Source of the DNA: Breviolum minutum Mf 1.05b.01
Taxonomy: Eukaryota; Sar; Dinophyceae; Suessiales; Symbiodiniaceae
NCBI GenBank assembly: GCA_000507305.1
Contig: DF241146.1
Location: 24,148 to 88,147, forward strand
Direction of reading: 5' to 3'
Length of the DNA: 64,000 nucleotides
Shown here piece by piece: positions 27,501-40,761 of this stretch; position 1 is the first letter of the stretch; each line of letters begins with the position of its first letter. Below the pieces are notes generated by a model. The model saw only the letters and a list, made by a program, of their open reading frames with translations. It did no database searches and was not told where the DNA came from. Made by a program: the position numbers and the translations under genes.

Positions 27501-29595
27501 TTTCTATCAGAATTGGTTGCTATGCAAATCTAATCATTTGCTTTTAGTTCCGGGGCCAGTTGTTCTTCTGAATCGTTGACCTCTAGCTTGGTGGGCTGTT
27601 GTGGTTATCATCGGCGCTTCTGTGTATCTTGATGTTCTTATCATCTATACAATATATACATATCTACAAATATGTGTGTAAAAAAACGTATTGTTGCTCT
27701 TGTACATTGAAAATGTGTTGATATTTGTTCATTTGCACCAGGTTCTCGGATTTATTTTTTTGAAATTCGAAGGACTGCCGAAAGTTGAAGATATGTAGCA
27801 ACTTGAATGCAACGAATCGAATTTAGAGAGTCTGCCCAGGATCCCATGGCAATCCCGACTAGTTTGGGATATCTTGGGCATTTCTCCCAAAAGCTGGAAG
27901 TTGAAGACCGAGATTTGCAACAACAAAAAAACAACACCCAGAAGTGTGATGTTCAACTGCTGCCCCCTAAGTATATACAGTATACAGAAATACCAGATTG
28001 GGTCAAAAGTCAAAACCTTGATTGACTCTCTCGTGAGGGTTGTCAACAATCTTCAGCACCTTACAAGGTTGGTTGCATCAACTATGAAAATTCATTGCAA
28101 TGCTTTACGAATGCAGAAGGAACTTCTTTCGGGTTTGAATTCTCACATGTATGGTTTGTTATTTCCAGTAATGATTGATCGTGAAACTGGAGCATTCAAA
28201 TTGTTCAGCTTTTTGTCTGTCCCCAAAATGCTGTGTTCTATTGATGTCGCGTCGGTGAGACTTTAGAAAATGAACGGAAGCACTGCTGCAGAGGGATTGA
28301 TTATCATCATCTTTAGCTCAGTCACTGGTTTTGACATGTGTGGCCTGCAAGATTCAAAAACTGCTTAAAAAAAACAGCTGATTTTACTATCCCACCATCC
28401 CCAATCTCTGTTCCTTATTGATATACACCCCCTCCTCAGTCCCCCACCGACCGCGGAGAAATCGTTGTGTTTTCTCGTGTAAATGCGCCTGGGCTTCATT
28501 TCGACTGTTTTCTCAGGTAAAATGCGTCTTGCGTGCAACGTGCCTGTAAATTTATATGTGATGCGGCCAACCCCTCCCGGATTCCGTATCTTTTTTCAAG
28601 GAAAATGCGCCTCGCACCAACACTTCTGGATTCCGTGTGTTTTCTCAAGTCAAACGCGTCTTGCGTTCAATGTGATTGTAAATTTATATGACTCGCGGCC
28701 GACCGCTTCCACATTCCTTGTCTTTTTCATAGAAAACGTGTGTCGTAGGAATCCTGCCACATTCCTCGGGTTCACTTTCATTGTGTTTTCTCAGGTACAA
28801 TGCGTCTTGGGTTCACAAGTCACTGTGACTTCACATGTGATGATGCCGGCCCCTGCCGGATGTCGTTTCTTTTTCCAAGGGAAAACGTGCCTCGCAGGAA
28901 TCGCCGGGAAGTTTCAAAGCTGGAACAAAGGCATATGTTGACCAAAAAAAGCTTCCAAGAGAAGATATGATTTGTGAAAACGCATGTGTATGTATCAGAA
29001 GATGTGATTTGTGGAAACGGCGGGTAGTGAACAAACATCATCAGCAATCATGTTGTGGGCAAAACGCGTGTGTACGTATGTAGTGGGAGGGCAGGTGGGA
29101 ATGAACGACACTTGTTATTTTACGTTCGATCTGAAAAAACTTGATTTATCCCCACCCTTCCACCTGCCACCCTGCGCTGCGCGCTGCAGAAGCCAAGGCG
29201 ATTTCTTGGCGCTTCGTCACGCCACCTGGGCAGCCCAGCACGCACACAGCGCGCCGCCTCATGGAAGAGTATGGAAGTCGTGACTTTCAAAGAAATCGCA
29301 GTGGTCCGAGGTGTTCAGCTACCAACTCCAATCTTCGAATCATCGGGAATTTGTACAGTCAGTAACTGACTACCTTCAAGAAAGCTTCACCGAAAAGCTG
29401 TCCGGACGCGTTAAAGCCCCCAGAATTCACAAGCGATTGATACATGGTTGCCCTTGCAAGGACTTCAAGCTAAGCTTCCCATGTTTCAACCTCACCCTTC
29501 CAAGTGGCCTGGCATGATTTGAGTCAGCAGATAGCAAGGGCAAGGCGTTGCAGTGAGTGTCGTCCAGGAGCACCAAAGTGCTGCCATCAGCAGGC
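23940..29595 (-). CDS. Unrecognised multi-exon gene (partial model)
   Basis: Function unknown. Several minus-strand segments look like exons of one gene by codon choice and splice bounds. 29595-29496 reads STLVLLDDTHCNALPLL, AG|G to AGG|GT, 33 codons. 27257-27195 has VGLGRAAEFTSKIVARLQ, 21 codons, phase 0 at both ends. 25259-25185 has TQLLQPRKVQAFAVRGHLA, 25 codons, phase 0 at both ends. About 24690-24560 has LPEEFIRAKIAMSECLGHGW. About 24430-24350 has FLRALKTAIRYENGKAV. The last exon ends at the TAG at 23940, with KCIPFKLDFPDSLGKFDASP before it. A GC-rich segment at 29160-29280 is open in several frames and its strand is unclear. The links between these pieces are inferred from order and strand only, and they could belong to two genes. 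Confidence 0.5.
24463..24527 (+). repeat. CAA microsatellite in an intron of the preceding gene model
   Basis: About 60 bp of CAA units on the plus strand between two candidate exons. Confidence 0.95.
26285..26385. repeat. Degenerate AAT/GAT/AAC repeat
   Basis: About 100 bp of decayed trinucleotide units mixing GATAAT, AACAAT and AGTAAT. Confidence 0.8.
28465..28930. repeat. Diverged tandem repeat, about 140-bp unit made of two half-units
   Basis: Units starting GTTTTCTCA begin at about 28507, 28639 and 28785. Each contains a second, related half-unit (TTTTTTCAAGGAAAATGCG-like). A further half-unit lies upstream near 28468. Periods are about 132 and 146 bp. A plus-strand frame stays open for 152 codons across it, but the third copy is in another phase, so I do not call a gene. 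Confidence 0.7.
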
Positions 29596-31314
29596 CTAGG
29601 TAAAGCAGGCCACCAGCAAAACAACAAGAAGAAAAACAAACAAATAATCTTCAAATCCCATGACTGGATGGCTGAACATTCCAACTTGGCTGAAGATTCC
29701 AACATGGACTTGGATGGTTCTCTGTCCATTGCAGCAAAAAAAAATATAATTGCAGTACATTGAAGCTTTGTTTCTGTTGCCATGCTGAAAATATATCTTC
29801 CCCTGTGGATCTGAAGATTTCCAAGTTGAGGGCCTATGATAGGCCCGGAACTTGGATTCGAATCCCCTCAAAAGATTGCTATTCTATGTATGAGTATATG
29901 TATGAATGATTCGGTACGTCTGCAGATACTCAATCAGTGCATGTCCAAACACATGGACTGCATGGCCGATTTCGGCTTCCATGCTTGCTAGTGGTGCTTT
30001 TGATCTAGCGGAGTCAAGTTGCCTCCAAACTTACGGTGAAACAAACCTGAGGGCCAATGCACTCCACAGGAAAAACTCCTGAAAGAGGAGTAGAAATTAC
30101 TACAAAATACGAGAAATCTTCCAACTTTGCTCACCGTGTCCCGTTTTCCAACAAACCTCTCAAATTCTCAAAAAAACACCATGTAGCTACAGCAACCCTT
30201 TCCGACAGGTCTTTTTGGCGCCACCCATGGTTACTGCCAAGCCACCCAAGCGATCGAAGAAACCTGGAGCTCTGATCGGAAAGCTACAAATCATCCTGGA
30301 GTAGATAGAATACAGAATCGAAGGATCCCCAAAAGGAACCTGAATCTAAAAATTGGATTTGTATATGATATTCCATCTACTCCAGTATGGTAATGGTAAA
30401 ATTCATGGCTTCCAAGAAATTCTGAGGCTCTTATATAATGTTCTCTTAGTCTCCCCCACCAACTCTTCCATGTCACAACTCCAATCTTCAAATTCAGTTC
30501 CAATTCAACGGATGTTCTTGGAGGCTGCCATGTTAGTTGTGGAGTCACCAAAACCTTCCCCCAGCCGAAAATCTTATAACACTTTGAACAATTGATACCC
30601 AACCTCTCCAACCCCAAACTTGCAATAGGTCCTGCACCTAAAAGCTGCATCTTCCAAATGATCATCTTGACGTGCTTCCAACAATGGTTGCACGGCCTAC
30701 AGATTTGAAACACTGCAAGGTCCATTTTCTTGGGGGATCAAAGATGCGCTCATCACTCAGCACCAAGGTGTCTTTGTATGCACAGTAATTGGAGGTTTTA
30801 AAAAAAAACTGGGAGTTCCACTTAGCCATCATTGTTTCAAAAATACTGCCTCCAAAAACAGTTGGGTTCGCAATGGTGACATGTTTCCAATTGTCGTTTT
30901 GAAGTGGTGCCGGTTTAGTTCCATACGGATTTTTTTTCGCATCGTGGTGCAACAGCGAAACCTTGAAAAGAGCCTGAAAGGTGTGAAACCATAAACACAA
31001 CAACATCATATCATAGCATAGGAGAAACAATACCACCACACGTTTTAATGACTTTGATAAATGCACTTGCTTTTTTTCACACGGAAAAACTGTGGTTTTG
31101 AAAAACAACACACTTGGGTGTATCTCAAAAGTAGAGAGCCCCCAAGTCGCAAACCTTCGATGCGGTTTGAAATTCCAAGGTTTTGAAGAGGGATTAGCGA
31201 TAAAGGTCACTTTGACACCACGTTTTGAGCGTTGTCCGGGTCTTGACATTCACTGAGTTTCCCTGGGAAAGTTTACTTTTTAACATGTATAACTTATGTA
31301 GACTTTTGTGAAAC

Positions 31315-31493
31315 ATCAGCAACAACAACAACAACAACAACAACGACAACGACAACGACAACAACAACGACAACAGCAGCAGCAACAACAGCAGCAACAA
31401 CAACAACAACAACGACAACGACAACGACAACAACAACGACAACAGCAGCAGCAACAACAGCAGCAGAAACAACAACAACAACAACATCATCAT

Positions 31494-31534
<41 letters not shown>

Positions 31535-31535
31535 T
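31315..31535 (+). repeat. Compound CAA/CGA/CAG/CAT microsatellite
   Basis: CAA, CAACGA, CAG and CAT blocks follow each other over about 220 bp. A CAACGACAACGA...CAGCAGCAG block occurs twice, indicating an internal duplication. Confidence 0.95.
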
Positions 31536-31918
31536 CAGCATCGTCACCGAAGCCACATTTCAACGGCATTTAAACCTCTCCTTCCTTGTGCTCCTCAGGG
31601 TTTGCGATAAAGCCTCCCCTGAATACATCCCCAGAACGGTTCCAAAATCAAATCGTCGCACTCTCTTTACAAATTATATTTGAACCTTCCCACAACACAG
31701 AGTAAATCTTCAATGCAACTTAGAAAAAACACCAAAAATATCCAAATATCATCGCCAAATAAGTTTTAAAAAAACTATCGCCAACAACAGGAAGACTTGG
31801 TGTTGTTTGGTTGAAATAAAACGCAAAACGCATGGCGTGACAAAATGCCCATGGATTGGTCTCCACCCACCAGCCTCGCGTTTTTGCGCCGATCTCCAGA
31901 CCTCGGTGGGTTTAGTTT

Positions 31919-31950
31919 ACACCACCACCACCACCACCACCACCACCACC

Positions 31951-31982
<32 letters not shown>

Positions 31983-32130
31983 CAGGAGGAACAGGAACAG
32001 GAACAGGAACAGGAACAACAACAGGAACAGGAACAACAACAGGAACAGGAACAGGAACAGGAACAACAACAGGAACAGGAACAACAGGAACAACAGGAAC
32101 AGGAACAACAGGAACAACAGGAACAGGACC
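31919..32130 (+). repeat. CAC microsatellite followed by GGAACA hexamers
   Basis: About 45 bp of CAC, a CAA run, then about 150 bp of GGAACA/ACAACA hexamers. Confidence 0.95.
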
Positions 32131-33244
32131 TACATATATCCCAACTAGGTCCTAAAGATATTAATCAAATCATCATGGTTTCGGAGTGTGTTCATGCAGA
32201 TATGTTGTCATGCAGAGGTTTCCGCTGTTTTTTGGATGCTGGTTGAACCCAACCCCTCCGATGTGTTTGCGAATTTTTTTTAACCTGCCCGTAGGGCCAA
32301 AGAGGTTCGAGGCAAAACCACATGTTTTAGAAACTGTATGTTTGTTGAAGCACGGAGCTATGTTGATTTGGATTGATTTCCTTTGGAATCATGAAGCATG
32401 CGACTGTATAAACATGTTTGCAAGGATGTTCCAGGTTCCAGGAAGAGGAAGCGAACTCTAGGAGCAAAATCCGGAATTTTCTTTCACTTACACCAAATTA
32501 ATCCAAAATTACCCATATACAACTTGTTCTGGGGAACCAACCGAACGTAGTGACTATGTCACCGTTCATGTTGGAGCATCAAACCACTATAATCATACGA
32601 CCCACAGCACCCATAACCGGTGGCAGACTGGGGGAATTGAAGGACTCTCGGCTACTCGTCCTTGGGTGAATCAAGTGACATTGGTTAGTAGCCATGTCTC
32701 ATCAGGTGCATTGCCTGTAGACTTCACCAGCTCATCCTGAGAAGGAAAAATGCGTCAGCTTCTCACATCGCGACGATAAAAAAACCGTTGACGTGGATTT
32801 GTTAACATGGCTGTTGTTGAGAGTTTCTTTGTCTTTCACTTAACAGAAAATTCACAGTGCAGGAGTTGAACTCTCGACTCTCAATGGATCATGCTGATTG
32901 AACAAATCCTGCACCAGTTCATAGGTACCAGCAGTAGTTTATCCATACTGTTTATAGGGTTTCATAGATGTGAGGTGATAGAGATTTTATTCCGCCAAAG
33001 GTATGTAAGGTCCCTACCAAATTCGTTTATGGTTCCAAGATCATCTAGGCTGACAGATTGACAAAATTCATACAAAATTCAGGTGAAGGGCCTTGAAATG
33101 ATTATCAGAGTGTGTTCCCCCTAGCGGTCCTTGGTGTCATTGGCAAGGAAATCCGGTAAGTAGCAACTATGGAGTAAGACCAGTTTTACAGCGTTTTTGG
33201 TAGATAAGACTTCTGGCCACCAAAGGTTTTTGGAGCCCTGTAAG

Positions 33245-36200
33245 TCACTTGTCAAGGCCATTCTCCATGTCTTTCAGCATGGAAACGTCCCTATTGTCAT
33301 CTAGCAATTGCCCGTCAAAAAATGGTGATTCAACACTGCCTGGCTGCATCTTCTCCTGCATCTCCAAATGATTCACACCCTCAACCCGAGACATAAATCG
33401 CCAAAGAATCAGCGTGAAGAAGCCAGCAACTCCAATCACCACTGAACAGAATAGCGCAACTCCTGCCACCGGTGGACGACATGTGATTTCACACCCTGGT
33501 CTATCCGGTCTATGTAGCGGCGCCCCTTTTCGCTACAACAGGGCAACAAATTTGATCGAAGAGGATGGGAATGGGAGTATACTGTACACACATCCCTACA
33601 AAATCCAGGAATGAACTGAAAGGGCTACATCAGCTGAGGCAGCGCCACTACCAACTAGTTCAGGTCTCCCTGTTCTCATACCTGAACTTTCAACAGACAT
33701 GGCAGAAGGCTGACTGTATGCAAAAGGTAGGATTGAAAACATGTCATTACCATTCATTACCATCAAAAAAAACTGCAATGAAAAGACCATCCTCACCAGT
33801 ACAAAGTTTAAACCTGTGAACAAGGACTGAGTGAGAGCTTCTGGTAAACATGGAAAGAAAACCTTCACCAGTTGCCAGTGCCACACAACATCAACTACTT
33901 CCCCAATGTCCCAACCTGTCTGAGTAGGCAGCATTTGAATCCCGCCAGAGGCAACCTGTCATCGCTTCCAGTTGCTGATGTGGAAAACCAATTTGACACT
34001 TCAAACCTTCCTGGTGCACTATGTAAGCAGATGGCACAATTCCCTTGTATTGGTCCGGCGCGCTACTACACTATCTTTTGGAGTCTGTGAAGTGTATTTT
34101 GTCAAGGCGTTATAATTATATCATGCACAAACAGACAACTATTTCATAATTCCCATCAACTTCAACTTCAATAAAAACAGATCGTTTCCCAGATCTCAAA
34201 AAATTTCCCGCACAGACAGACACCTACAATGCATCGGGCCAAAGAGTCTCGCCGATTCCTTGGTAATTCTTCAATATCCCGAGCCCATCATTTCACAAGG
34301 CTCAACCACTATCCACATATGGTACTACCCTCCAGGAAACTAACCTATCCCACCTTGGGAAAGAAAAATCATCTTCAAAAGTGTTTCGGGAGATATGTTA
34401 GTTCCCAGGAGGGTATTTCATTAATCTGAAATCAAACCTTTCGAAACAAACGCAAGAATCCGCACATGCTAAAAATCTTCACATTCTTTTCTTGCTTCCC
34501 ATCACCAATTGAATTGGTGTATCAAACACATGTATCCGAAGGATTAACACACACCAGTGCCAGTGGCCAAGTCCCAGGACTCAATACGGAATCTTAAAAT
34601 CACAAAGCAGAAAAGAAATATCATCTAGAGTATAAGACTTCCTTTTTTCAGGTTCCATGTTCTGTAAATTAACTCCGGGGACTCGGCTCGCTTCTTCATC
34701 TCTTGTGTTTGGGGATTGGACGGGACAGTTGACTGCCACGGCACCGCCAAGAAATACTCGACGTCCATGGTCCACGACTCACGCGATCACTGCTGGGGCT
34801 GCCTATACGACAGGCTGGAAAATATGACGTTATCCAGTTGAGCTCTTGAAGATGACAATGAGAGTCAAGAAGGGAAAGTTGTTCTAAGATTCTCAGGCTA
34901 CTATGAATCACTGGGATATTGTAACAGCTTGGCTAAGTTTTCCGAAGGGGCAAGAGTACCTTTTCCAACAACAAGTTTCCTGAAAAAAAACTCTTTCAAG
35001 CTCAATTGGCCAGCAACTATCCGAGGAGATTTGTATTTAAAAAAATCTGAAAAAAGAAAATCCTCAGAAAAATTCATAACACAACTCTGCAATCCGTTCT
35101 TCTTCAGGGTTGGACCGTTTGCTCCTGGAGCCCCAACCCGTTGAACCACACTTTTCGGAGAAGCTTATAGTAGTCTTGAGTGAAGGTGAAGGGGTAGGGG
35201 TGTGTATCCTTGTCTATAAGTTGATATTACACAAAAACAAGTGTAGTTCCGATATCCCACCTTTGGCTACCAGCAGGAAGATGAGGGTGGCATCTGACAC
35301 ACTGGCCTGAACGTGCTGGAATTTTGGGAGGCAGCAACCGCTGGTTCAAGTAGATTCTTGAAGACAGGCCTTCATCTTTGAGGCGAGAGAACCTACTATA
35401 CTAGCTAGTATAAGTCTTTCTGCCTTCTTGGCATTTTGCTTGAGCTGGCTGTGGGGTGCAGCCAGCAGCCACAAAAGACATTAGAAAAGTGTGTTTCACG
35501 GCTAAAGCAGCTTGATCACTCCTCTGCCAAAATTGACATCTTCGTCAAGACTGATCTAAAAGTCAGAGGTTCCAAACCCTTATGATTCCATGAAATCCTT
35601 GGACAATAAGGCTTACTCGGTACGGAAAGGTCCCCTCAAGTCTGAGCATCAAAAAACTGGTTCCCAGCCACATAAACCGAAAATCACCAGCTCGGGGCCT
35701 GGCCTCTTTGGGTGGCCACAAGCCCTCCCAACGTCGTGACACTTGGCCCGGGCCCCATGCCTCCGCAGGGTGCAACGTTTTTGAAACCGCTTGGGGAAAA
35801 CCTTCGTACTTCACGAAACTGACCCAAGATGTCCTTGGTTGATTCAAGTTATAAGAAAAGGTGAGAAGTTCTGGTATCACTCTATCATCTGCTACTATCC
35901 TCATATCTCCTTGGCCGGAGGAAAGGCTTTCAGCTCAAATTCATACTACGAAGCTGTCAACAGCCCCAATCCTTGCTTGAGGTGGCGGGTAGATCTGAAG
36001 CTTACAGTGAAGCATTTGAAGGAAAGCTCGGGTCTCATTACCTTCTTGGCACAAAACCTTCTTTCAAACAATTGGTAGAACGAAACAAAATACACGGTGG
36101 ACCATGGCTGCAAAGGAGGACTCGTTCAACATTATTTTTGAGACACATCATGGTTTCTGTTATGCTCCCCCATCTGTTTAACAGTCATCCGCACGAATAT

Positions 36201-37512
36201 TACATCGTTTAGTATGGTAAAATCCCTATCTACTGTTAACCTTCATTTTCCACTGGTACACTGGTAGCATCCCAAACCTTATGGTTCGTTTGATACTGTT
36301 GATGGTTCAGAAATCCTGCAATCACCAGTTGAGGTTGGTAGTTTATCCCATTAATTACAAGGTTTTATACATCCCAGGCGGTTGTTTGGGATTTCTTCCA
36401 TCAACGTCGTATCATTCATCTCCCAAAATTCACTCAGTCGACCTGCCAGGCATAGCGCAATTCTTTGGCTCTACGTCGCTTCCAGGGCAAGAAGCGTTGC
36501 CTGCGCCAGGGACGAAGACGCCTCAGCTCTTTCAGCGTTTTAAAAACTAACTCTTGGTTTGGAAATTTTTGGTTCAAATCCTGTTTGTTGATCATCTAAG
36601 ATTTAGAAAGAAACTTGAGAAAAAGAAAAAGTGCTATAAAAAAGAAATCTACAAGTACGAGAATATGACTTTTATACTTTCCAAAATTTGCATGAATCGA
36701 ATCTGCTGCACAGCTGGTCAAAAAGTGCTCCAAGAGACCGTGACCAGTGTTGTACCACTCCTTGAAGTCCAAGGACTTGTACCAACCGCCATAAAGGCCG
36801 TCGACGGTTCTGGGGCCTTGCCGTTTCAGGCATGGAGGAAGGGATGTTTCAGTTGCAAGGGAACTAGATATATGGTAATTTTCCGCTAAACCACTGATGA
36901 TTATTCGCAATGATTCGCAAATCTTGTTCACTTGGGATACTCTTGCCAAGTGGCTTAGTTGATGCTTGAAATCATCAAAATTGGATCAGTTCCACCAGTA
37001 GTTGACCTAACCAACACCTTTGGTGCCTTTTGAAAGGTGCACTAAAAATCATTGCGAAGAGGTGAGCAAACAAAAAACACATAAAGACACACCTGTTGCG
37101 ACGGTGAAATTTGTGCATCGACTTCGGAAGTGCCCAAGTCATCCCAAGTCCACACAGTTCATATGCAAGAAAAAGGTAACAAGATCGAGAAACAAACTTT
37201 ACATAGTGGCCTTACCAACTTTTAGATTACCCAAATGAATCGACTGATCCCACCTGCCCTCCACATGTCTGGGAGCAGCACAACCTGGCGGTTGCTAAAA
37301 GCATTGAGATAATTGTTTCAAGACCAGAATACTTGCAGTAAACTTATAGACACCCATAAACAGCGATTGAAGTTGTTAGTTGAAGTTGTTTGTTTTCATG
37401 ACTTGCAGGTGCCACCCATCGCCTGCCACTCCACAAAGGGACTGTTCTGCCACAAAGCGACTGCTCGGCGTCAGCATGGGACAGCTCCACAAGGCTGGTG
37501 GTACTCCTGGCC
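33245..37512 (-). CDS. Unrecognised single-pass membrane protein gene (partial model)
   Basis: The last exon, 33525-33245, is the firmest part. It reads a Cys-containing stretch (RPGCEITCRPPVAG), one transmembrane helix (VALFCSVVIGVAGFFTLILW), then a tail of about 50 residues ending MLKDMENGLDK and a stop. This suggests a type I membrane protein with an outer N-terminal part. Candidate upstream minus-strand exons: 37512-37403 (AG|GG to CAA|GT, contains SSRFVAEQSLCGVAGDGW); about 36850-36710 (strongly codon-biased GGWYKSLDFKEWYNTGHG); about 34772-34673 (VFLGGAVAVNCPVQSPNTRD, ending before GT). A GC-rich segment near 35680-35790 is open in two frames. These are linked only by strand and order. 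No family recognised. Confidence 0.5.
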
Positions 37513-39029
37513 CTGCATATGCCTTTCCGTGTCTTTCCTTCTATTGAGTCATCACTTATATTATATATTCCAAGGCAGTTGGATGGAACAAAAGAGAATG
37601 GCACCAACCCTGCTGATCATATCTCAAGCTCATCTGCTACCATGTCGTAAAGCCAGGAGTACGTTCTGGATTTTGTAACCATGTTCAAACCTCGGCAAGT
37701 TGTCGCAGCTTCGAGCCCTGCATGCTGAAATTGGGCCTCTGTACATTGAGGTGTGGACCATGGTCACATCTCAGTGCTAATTTTACACTTCATTGACGTT
37801 GCTACGGAAGAAGTTGCAAAAACCCTGCCAATTCCAATCATGTGCTTGGCGGGTATCCTTCACAAACCGTCGACAAGGTGATCACAGATTCTTTGACATT
37901 ACTTGAGTCTGGTAAAATAATTATAGTTCCATGTGGTGGTATCTGTTCTGGAAGGCCCCACCACTTGCTCGTGATCAAGATTATGATTAATCGATTAATC
38001 TTAAGGATTTGGCGAAAAAAGTAACCACTTTTGCAACACAGGTCAAACAAACTGGCTTTCCACCCAACTCAGTCGATGAGTAGTAGAAAAACATGCCGAG
38101 GTGATTCCTCCCCTGAATATGAAACTGCTGATTTTGCCAATAGTGCATCTTCAAAACGAAATTCCGGTGGGCTTGTCAAGCTGTATGAAATACAGAACTA
38201 GAGGATCTTCATGTTTTTGTTCCAATCCCTACCCGAAAAGAGGACACATCCCGATCCGTGCCCCTCCACTCACAAGACCTGATAGCCAGTAGCTGATGCA
38301 GCCCCAAGCGCTTGACGTCTGCCTGACATTCTGATGGACCAAACTCTCCAGAAGCATCTGATGTCAATGAGGGTTCAAACAAACCTTACTATTGACAGCT
38401 CTCCAATACGGCTGACCGCCTGAGATATAGAAACACTTGTAAATAGCTAAATGACAAACTACCGCCCTCTAAGGGAGGATTTCAGCGATCAACAGCATGA
38501 AGGAACATGGTGATAAACAAACAAGCCTACATTGCCTTTGGCAGTCCCATGGTTCGGGAGAGTTAGTGTGGAGGGCCATTCATTGCCTTTGGGTCATGCC
38601 AAATGTTCAAAGTTTGTCCCGAAAATAAATGACACATACTGTTGACTCTTGGACAAAATCCTGCATCAGTTAATGTGGTGAACCCATGAATCACAATGCT
38701 CGAACCATCCCACAACTGGTGGAGGATTCTGTCCGTCACCCGTATCTACCTCATTCTGTAGGTTTCTAGTGAGCATAATAGGCATTCGGACTGGCAACCC
38801 CCCGACTTGGGACTTGGAGGACCTTTTCAGGGAAGATCAACGAGACACCCAAAAATATAACATTGAGAGAACACACCCGGCAGTTCCATTGAGGAGTGAA
38901 TCAGCTACTGATAGAAACCTGGATTTCAGACATCCCAGGATCAATGGAAACCACCAAAGGGGAAAAAGGATGAAAAATTGCTGATCCAGTTCCAACCCCT
39001 TGCAAACCAATCCACCCAGATGACCTTAG
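37513..39029. other. Intergenic stretch, no gene seen
   Basis: About 1.5 kb between divergently oriented gene models, so it could carry both 5' ends. I see no core-promoter motif I would defend. Confidence 0.4.
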
Positions 39030-40497
39030 GTCATGGCCGCCCATGGCCCCCCCCTGCCTCTGCTGCAGAGGCATCTGCTGCTGCACAGTCTAAGAAGGAT
39101 GTCTCACAGAGCGGCGGTTTTCGTGAACTTCGAGGTTCACATGCTAAAGTTGGCCAACATCCTGTACAATATCAACTGGTGCAGTATGAAAACGTGTCCT
39201 GTTGCAAACCATGGCTCTCCCAAGATATACATGCAATCCCAAGAAATAAGTTGAAAAGCCATCGGCTGCTACATTTTGTTGGGAAACCATCATGGAAGGT
39301 AGATCCGCAGCAAATGGATGGCTTGATATGGCTTGAACATATCCTCAGTGCTTGCATGTCGGGCAAGCCTGGTTGAACGGTGCCCATGTTCAGAAGCCCT
39401 TGTTCCCTCGTAGGGAATTGTATGGTATACATCAATTGCATATGCTGCAATGTTCCTCAAACCAAAACCGGTTGCAAGCGAAGGCACTGTGATTAATCTT
39501 CTTGGTCACTAGCATCCCCGTGGCTGATTTTCTCGCACCCCGATGACATCATATTCGTGTTATCGTCATAGAAGTGCACCCAAAACGACGCCACAACATT
39601 TTTCCATCAACGTACCACACCTCTCCCTTCAACAAGCGTTCAAAAAAGCCCTGACGCGTCAACAAGGGCCTCAGTTGGTCAATCCTTGCAGCTCCATGAT
39701 AAACATCGAGCATCCCAAGGAGAAAACAATTTGAAAACAAAACATGATGATGATAATAATGATTTCAGCCCCCCAATACCACATGCAAACATCTTGAAGT
39801 GAGAACTACTCAAAATAGTTATTGTTCAGTGAATCATTTCTTCTAGCATCGCTGAAGGTTTTTTTTTGGCCATCATGCTCTGAGGACTGGGCGTTCCATT
39901 GGCCCTTCGTGGAAATTCCAAGAGCCTGCCAGCATTGGCTGATTGGCTAACTGTTAACTTGTTTTTGATGTTTCCTCAAGGTAAGCAACATCATAAATAC
40001 CAGCCATAACCCTGTTGAACTCCTGCTGCTAAATCGCCTTCCAAGCTTCATCTACTCAAATTTCCTGGCTCCATTTGTATCGTTGAGCCAAACCCAAAAA
40101 TCCATGGAAAGGCAGTTGTGTTCTGGGTCTTCTTTTAAAGCTGGTTGCAGGCCATCCCATCCCGTCGCACCTGTCACTTCCGATGGCCGCAGCTAAACCG
40201 AGAAGCCCGGAACGCAGCAGTGCGTCCTCAAGAAGGGCAAGCACGCAACAACATGGAGATGTCTCCAAAATGGGGATATGTACCAAAACCGTTGGTTTTT
40301 GTGCGAAGATCAATCATTTCTGTAAAAAGGTTGGGGCTTAAATACGTTTTGAGACAAACCCAAATAAACTGGTTGTAGAATGAATGAACTGCAATACTTG
40401 CCCGCCCTCGGACTGAAGCTCAGCTTTGGGTGTCCGAAGAGTACAGGACGGGGTAAAGCCAAAAACATTTGTTGCTGATGAGCTGATGATGATGAGC

Positions 40498-40554
<57 letters not shown>

Positions 40555-40621
40555 GCTGATGAGCTGATGATGACGAGCTGATGATGACGAGACTGATGAT
40601 GATGAGCTGATGATGATGAGC

Positions 40622-40672
<51 letters not shown>

Positions 40673-40719
40673 CGAGCTGATGATGATGAGCTGATGATGA
40701 TGAGCTGATGATGATGAGC

Positions 40720-40761
<42 letters not shown>

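Larger units (their letters stand above)
29600..33240. other. Stretch without a resolved gene; contains two compound microsatellites
   Basis: Between the two partial minus-strand gene models. Possible exon-like segments near 30830-30960 and 30720-30780 (minus) were not resolved because more than one frame is open. It may be an intron or an intergenic region. Confidence 0.4.

Noticed and set aside
29011..29365. Plus-strand gene reading AISWRFVTPPGQPSTHTARR
   Set aside because: The GC-rich segment is open in several frames on both strands; neighbouring supported exons are on the minus strand.
31807..32246. Gln/Glu- and Asn/Arg-rich protein genes
   Set aside because: They are translations of the CAC and GGAACA repeats.
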